Source: Allobosea sp. BH3 (lineage in GTDB: Bacteria > Pseudomonadota > Alphaproteobacteria > Rhizobiales > Beijerinckiaceae). Taken from it: DNA of 64,000 bases. The stretch's first letter is position 1; each line of letters begins with the position of its first letter. Location of the stretch: positions 372,001-436,000 of the forward strand of contig NZ_JAIMCA010000003.1 of the NCBI RefSeq assembly GCF_025499465.1, given 5' to 3'. Of this stretch, positions 60,785 to 64,000 are shown piece after piece. The notes under the pieces were generated by a model. That model made no database searches, was not told the DNA's origin, and saw only the letters and a program-made list of their open reading frames with translations. A program made the position numbers and the translations under genes.

Positions 60785-61954
60785 TCAGGGCTCGATATAA
60801 TGCGGCAGGAAGCGCGAGGTGTTCTTGGTGATCGGCGAGGCATCCTCGCGCAGGCATAAGCCACAGGCCTGCGAGGCGACGAGCCAGGAGCCGAGCACGG
60901 CATATTTGCCATCCTCCGAGAACAGATTCAGCGCCGCGTCCTGCAGCACATGGCCCTCGGCGCCATAGGGGCCGTCATCGCTGTCCAAGACCCTGCCGCG
61001 CTCGATCAACGTCACATTGGCGCCTTCGCGCGAGTAAAGCGGCTTGCGGACATGCCGGGGCGACAGCGTAGCGCAGCGCGGATCGCCCTCGAAGAAGGCC
61101 GGGAGCAGGTTGGGATGGCCGGGCTCCATCTCCCAGAGGCAGGCGAGCAGCCCCTTGTTGGAGAGAAGCGCTTTCCAGGGCGGCTCGATGAACTGGCAGC
61201 CGGAGCCGGCCAGCGCCTTGCCGTAGCTCTCGCGGAACATCCATTCCCAGGGATAGAGCTTGAACAGCGTCTCGATCGGCTGGTTGGCGCCGTCGCAGAA
61301 GCGGCCATCCGAAAGCAGGCCGAGTTCCTCGATATAGGTGAAGCGGGCGTCGAGCCCGGCCTGCACGGCACAATCCGTCAAATAGTCGACCGTGCCCTTG
61401 TCTTCGGCGCTGCCCTCGACGCAGGTCAGGTGCAGCCGGTAAGGCGACGGCTCGCGCAGGGCCTTGAAGGCCGCGATCAGCCGCTCGTGCAGGGAGTTGA
61501 ACTGGTCGCTTCCACGCGGGATGACGCCGCGCGCCATCGCCTGCTCGAGCCAGTCCCACTGGACGGCGCTCGATTCGAAGAGCGCTGTCGGCGTATCGGC
61601 ATTGTATTCGAGGAGCTTTGCGGGCCCACGCCCATCATAGGCGAGGTCGAGCCGGCCGTAGAGGTTGCGCTCGCCGCGCTGCCAGCTTGCGCGGATATAG
61701 TCCCAATGCTCTGCCGGAATGGCGAGCTTCGTCAGGGTCTGCTCGCTTCCGAGCGCCTTCTCGATGAAGGCGAAGCAGAGTTGTTCGATCGCTTCCGAGG
61801 GCGCCTCGATGTCGCGCTCGATCTCCTCCAGCGTGAAGGCGAAGGCGGCGCTCTCGTCCCAATAGGTCTCGCCGTCGATGGTATGGAAGGCGAATCCCAA
61901 CCGCTCGACCTGCTGGGTCCAGTCCGGGCGGGGCGGCAGCGCGATGCGGCGCAT
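60785..61954 (-). CDS. Glutathionylspermidine-synthase-like ATP-grasp ligase (YgiC/YjfC type)
   Basis: A 389-aa protein with only the C-terminal synthetase domain of glutathionylspermidine synthase. Parts are WDESAAFAFTLEEIERDIEA, AKLLEYNADTPTALFESSAV, LYPWEWMFRESYGKALAGSG, PPWKALLSNKGLLACLWEME and RKPLYSREGANVTLIERG, the GSP_synth signature. It likely makes an ATP-dependent amide bond; the true substrate of YgiC-type enzymes is not settled. It starts one base after the DUF1190 gene stop, so it belongs to the DUF350-DUF1190-ligase operon. Confidence 0.9.
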   Translation of the reverse strand: MRRIALPPRPDWTQQVERLGFAFHTIDGETYWDESAAFAFTLEEIERDIEAPSEAIEQLCFAFIEKALGSEQTLTKLAIPAEHWDYIRASWQRGERNLYGRLDLAYDGRGPAKLLEYNADTPTALFESSAVQWDWLEQAMARGVIPRGSDQFNSLHERLIAAFKALREPSPYRLHLTCVEGSAEDKGTVDYLTDCAVQAGLDARFTYIEELGLLSDGRFCDGANQPIETLFKLYPWEWMFRESYGKALAGSGCQFIEPPWKALLSNKGLLACLWEMEPGHPNLLPAFFEGDPRCATLSPRHVRKPLYSREGANVTLIERGRVLDSDDGPYGAEGHVLQDAALNLFSEDGKYAVLGSWLVASQACGLCLREDASPITKNTSRFLPHYIEP

Positions 61955-61955
61955 C

Positions 61956-62579
61956 TCAGGACGACGAGGACGAGGAGAAGGAGCGGGCGAAGGAGCCGAA
62001 GCCGCCGCGCGACGACACGCTGGACGAGGAGACCCCGGCGCGCGCGATGGCGGCCCCCGAGGCGGCGCTGAAGGCGCGCCCGCTCGTCGTGGAGTAGGCG
62101 CGCGACGAGCTGCTGCTGCGCCCAGAGGTGCCTCCGCTGCCGCCGGAGGACGATGAGGAACTGCGCGCCTGCTGGCATTCCGGCTGGGTCGAGCCCGGCG
62201 GGCAGCTCGCCGTCGTCGGCGGCAGGAGCGGCTGGGCCTGCGCCTGCCCTCCGGAGAACCCCCGCGCCAGCATGAAACCGGCGAGCGCTGGGATGAAATA
62301 CTGCGCCCCGCCGATACTCGCCGAATTGCAGCCGCTGGCGCCGTATTGCGCCTCGCACTCGCTCTGGCTGCGAAACTTCGGCGCGTCCTTGATGCGTGCG
62401 GCCGCAGCCTCCGAAAAGGCCGTCTCGCATTGCTGCAGGCTGAGTTGGCCGCCCGCCTGGCACTCGCTCAGGCTGTTGTAGACGAGGTTCTCGGGCGGAT
62501 CGTCGCCCGTCAGCGACCAGGCGGTCGCCACGAGAAGGACGCCGGCGGCGCCAAGGCCGATCTGCGTCGAGCGCTTCAT
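61956..62579 (-). CDS. DUF1190 (YgiB-like) protein
   Basis: A 207-aa protein. A membrane or signal segment (IGLGAAGVLLVATAWSL) is followed by the Cys-containing DUF1190 pattern: VYNSLSECQAGGQLSLQQCE, TAFSEAAAARIKDAPKFRSQ, SECEAQYGASGC. The second half is low-complexity, rich in Ser and Gly (SSSSSSGGSGGTSGRSSSSS), ending RGGFGSFARSF. Function unknown; the gene is regularly linked to the ATP-grasp ligase. It starts 5 bases after the DUF350 gene. Confidence 0.88.
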   Translation of the reverse strand: MKRSTQIGLGAAGVLLVATAWSLTGDDPPENLVYNSLSECQAGGQLSLQQCETAFSEAAAARIKDAPKFRSQSECEAQYGASGCNSASIGGAQYFIPALAGFMLARGFSGGQAQAQPLLPPTTASCPPGSTQPECQQARSSSSSSGGSGGTSGRSSSSSRAYSTTSGRAFSAASGAAIARAGVSSSSVSSRGGFGSFARSFSSSSSS

Positions 62580-62584
62580 CGCCG

Positions 62585-62986
62585 TTACTCCGTCATGCTG
62601 GCGGCCGCCAGCGTCCCGGAGATGACGGCGATCAGGGCGAGCATCACCGCGGCGGGAAGGCGGTCCTCCTCGATCTTCTTCGAGAGATCCGGGATCAGCA
62701 CCCGCGCCAGCCCATAGGCAGCGAACTGGATGATCATGGCCGCGAGCGCCCAGAGCACGCAGTCGGGGATGCTGCTGGCCTGCTCGATCGCCTTCTCAAG
62801 AGGGATCGAGAAGCCGACAACACTGCCGCCGAGCGCTATCGCCGCGGACAGGTTGCCGCCACGGATCAGCCCGATCTCGTCATGCGCCGTCATGCGCAGA
62901 TAGATCACCGCGAAAGCGGCGATCAGGGCCACGCCGACGACGAAATAGAGGAGAAATGCGGGCAAGCCCGCCATCGAGATCGTCAT
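62585..62986 (-). CDS. DUF350 membrane protein (YjfL-like)
   Basis: A 133-aa protein with four hydrophobic helices: FLLYFVVGVALIAAFAVIYL, GNLSAAIALGGSVVGFSIPL, CVLWALAAMIIQFAAYGLAR and AAVMLALIAVISGTLAAASM. The GGSVVGFSIPL stretch and the loop charges are the DUF350 signature. The gene is the first of the DUF350-DUF1190-ligase operon. Its promoter should lie in the 211 bases to the pyrG stop, where AGGCGC/GCGCCT near 63113-63128 is the only hairpin seen. Confidence 0.87.
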   Translation of the reverse strand: MTISMAGLPAFLLYFVVGVALIAAFAVIYLRMTAHDEIGLIRGGNLSAAIALGGSVVGFSIPLEKAIEQASSIPDCVLWALAAMIIQFAAYGLARVLIPDLSKKIEEDRLPAAVMLALIAVISGTLAAASMTE

Positions 62987-63197
62987 GCCGCCCTGCCCCA
63001 GCCAATCCGACGCCGCAGCATCTCATCAAACGTGACGGATTGTCCAATGCGACGGAACCTGGCGGAACAAGCTCATCAGGCCGTCATCTAAAGCAAGGAT
63101 GCAGGCTCGAGAGGCGCAAGCGCGCCTGCCGCCCGTCCGGCAATAGATGAGCATGGAGAGCCGGCCGGCTTCTCCCTCCGAACGACCGTCGCCGGGG

Positions 63198-64000
63198 TCA
63201 GACCAGGCGGCTCTGGACCACCGCCGCCTCGATGAAGCTGGCGAAGAGCGGATGCGGCTCGAAGGGGCGCGATTTCAGCTCGGGGTGATACTGCACGCCG
63301 ATGAACCAGGGATGGTCGGGATATTCGATCGTCTCCGGCAGCAGCCCGTCCGGCGAGAGGCCCGAAAAGCGCATGCCTTGCGCCTCCAGCCGCTCGCGAT
63401 AGCCCATGTTCACCTCGTAGCGGTGGCGATGGCGCTCGGAGATCTCGGTCGAGCCGTAGATCTTCGCAATTTTGGTATCGGCGGCCAGATTGGAAGCGTA
63501 GGCGCCGAGCCGCATCGTTCCGCCGAGATTACCGTCTGCGGCGCGCTGCTCCAGCTCGTTGCCGCGCATCCATTCGGTCATCAGGCCGACGACGGGCTCC
63601 TGCGTCGGGCCGAATTCGGTCGAGTTGGCGTTCTCGATGCCGGCGAGCGAGCGGGCGGCCTCGATGACCGCCATCTGCATGCCGAAGCAGATGCCGAAAT
63701 ATGGCACCTTGCGATTGCGGGCGAAGGTCGCGGCCTTGATCTTGCCCTCGGCGCCGCGATGGCCGAAGCCGCCTGGCACGAGGATGCCATGGACATGCTC
63801 AAGGAAGGGCGCCGGGTCCTCCTTCTCGAAAACCTCGGATTCGATCCAGTCGAGATGGACCTTGACGTTGTTGGCGATGCCGCCATGGATCAGCGCCTCG
63901 ATGAGGGACTTATAAGCGTCCTTCATGCCCGTATACTTGCCGACGACGGCGATGGTGACCTCGCCCTCGGGATTTTTCACGCGCTCGGAGATACGGCGCC
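63198..64000 (-). CDS. pyrG: CTP synthase, C-terminal part (glutaminase domain)
   Basis: The last 267 codons of pyrG; the gene continues past the window edge. The visible frame begins [20 protein letters not shown] and [16 protein letters not shown], the linker into the glutaminase domain. The catalytic Cys is in [20 protein letters not shown], the oxyanion loop in [14 protein letters not shown], and the His-Glu pair in [20 protein letters not shown]. The enzyme makes CTP from UTP, ATP and glutamine. The GTG at 63980 is an internal Val codon and not the start. Confidence 0.97.
   Translation of the reverse strand, partial: RRISERVKNPEGEVTIAVVGKYTGMKDAYKSLIEALIHGGIANNVKVHLDWIESEVFEKEDPAPFLEHVHGILVPGGFGHRGAEGKIKAATFARNRKVPYFGICFGMQMAVIEAARSLAGIENANSTEFGPTQEPVVGLMTEWMRGNELEQRAADGNLGGTMRLGAYASNLAADTKIAKIYGSTEISERHRHRYEVNMGYRERLEAQGMRFSGLSPDGLLPETIEYPDHPWFIGVQYHPELKSRPFEPHPLFASFIEAAVVQSRLV

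Overview
The window is a high-GC, densely packed bacterial chromosome segment. Gene content points to an alphaproteobacterium of the order Hyphomicrobiales, perhaps Bosea or a relative. The evidence is the block rlpA / D,D-carboxypeptidase / tmk / holB / metG / tatD / metallo-hydrolase, a recX end, SdhE, RecG, Mfd, GlmS, GlmU, a CTP synthase end, pcaHG, and Tat-exported OpgG with OpgH. The genus is an inference; the sequence carries no rRNA.

Layout. 1-2.0 kb: end of recX, a TctC-type binding protein, a small methyltransferase and a probable 43-aa membrane protein. 2.4-9.7 kb (minus): a translationally coupled Mrp/Mnh cation/proton antiporter operon in the order E-F-G-A'B-C-D-D2, followed closely by an SLC13 anion permease. 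10.0-11.7 kb: a membrane-anchored phosphoesterase. 11.7-17.7 kb (minus): a compact five-gene envelope operon (degenerate M17 aminopeptidase, DUF1269, right-handed-helix/TM protein, patatin, AI-2E permease). 17.8-23.1 kb (minus): an RND pump flanked by two different adaptors. 23.3-25.5 kb (minus): an AraC regulator and an MFS transporter, with a strong dyad upstream. 25.7-26.9 kb: a lipoprotein alpha/beta hydrolase. 27.2-32.2 kb (plus): AbgT, M20 peptidase, second SLC13 permease and a glycine-zipper lipoprotein. 32.7-40.0 kb (minus): the housekeeping block from rlpA down to the PhnP-like hydrolase. 40.4-42.8 kb: tRNA-Ser(UGA), an MBOAT acyltransferase gene broken by an in-frame TAA at codon 19, and an SGNH-like partner. 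42.9-44.3 kb: pcaHG. 44.5-54.0 kb: mfd, sdhE, recG, DUF502, DUF454, glmS. 54.1-59.6 kb: glmU, and divergently opgG-opgH for periplasmic glucans. 59.8-63.0 kb (minus): a VOC protein, then the DUF350 / DUF1190 / ATP-grasp ligase set. The window ends inside pyrG.

Functional themes. Much of the accessory content concerns the envelope and ion or organic-anion transport: Mrp antiporter, two SLC13 paralogues, RND pump, AbgT, AI-2E permease, patatin, DUF350 system and osmoregulated glucans. Many neighbours share ATGA or GTGA start-stop overlaps, which indicate translational coupling. Dispersed palindromes bounded by GTCAT and ATGAC occupy several intergenic gaps between 48 and 60 kb.

The best candidates for something undescribed are the five-gene operon led by a catalytically degenerate M17 aminopeptidase, the permuted Mrp operon with its SLC13 permease, and the operator-like dyad upstream of the AraC gene. 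All functions are assigned by reading the sequence; no database search was possible.
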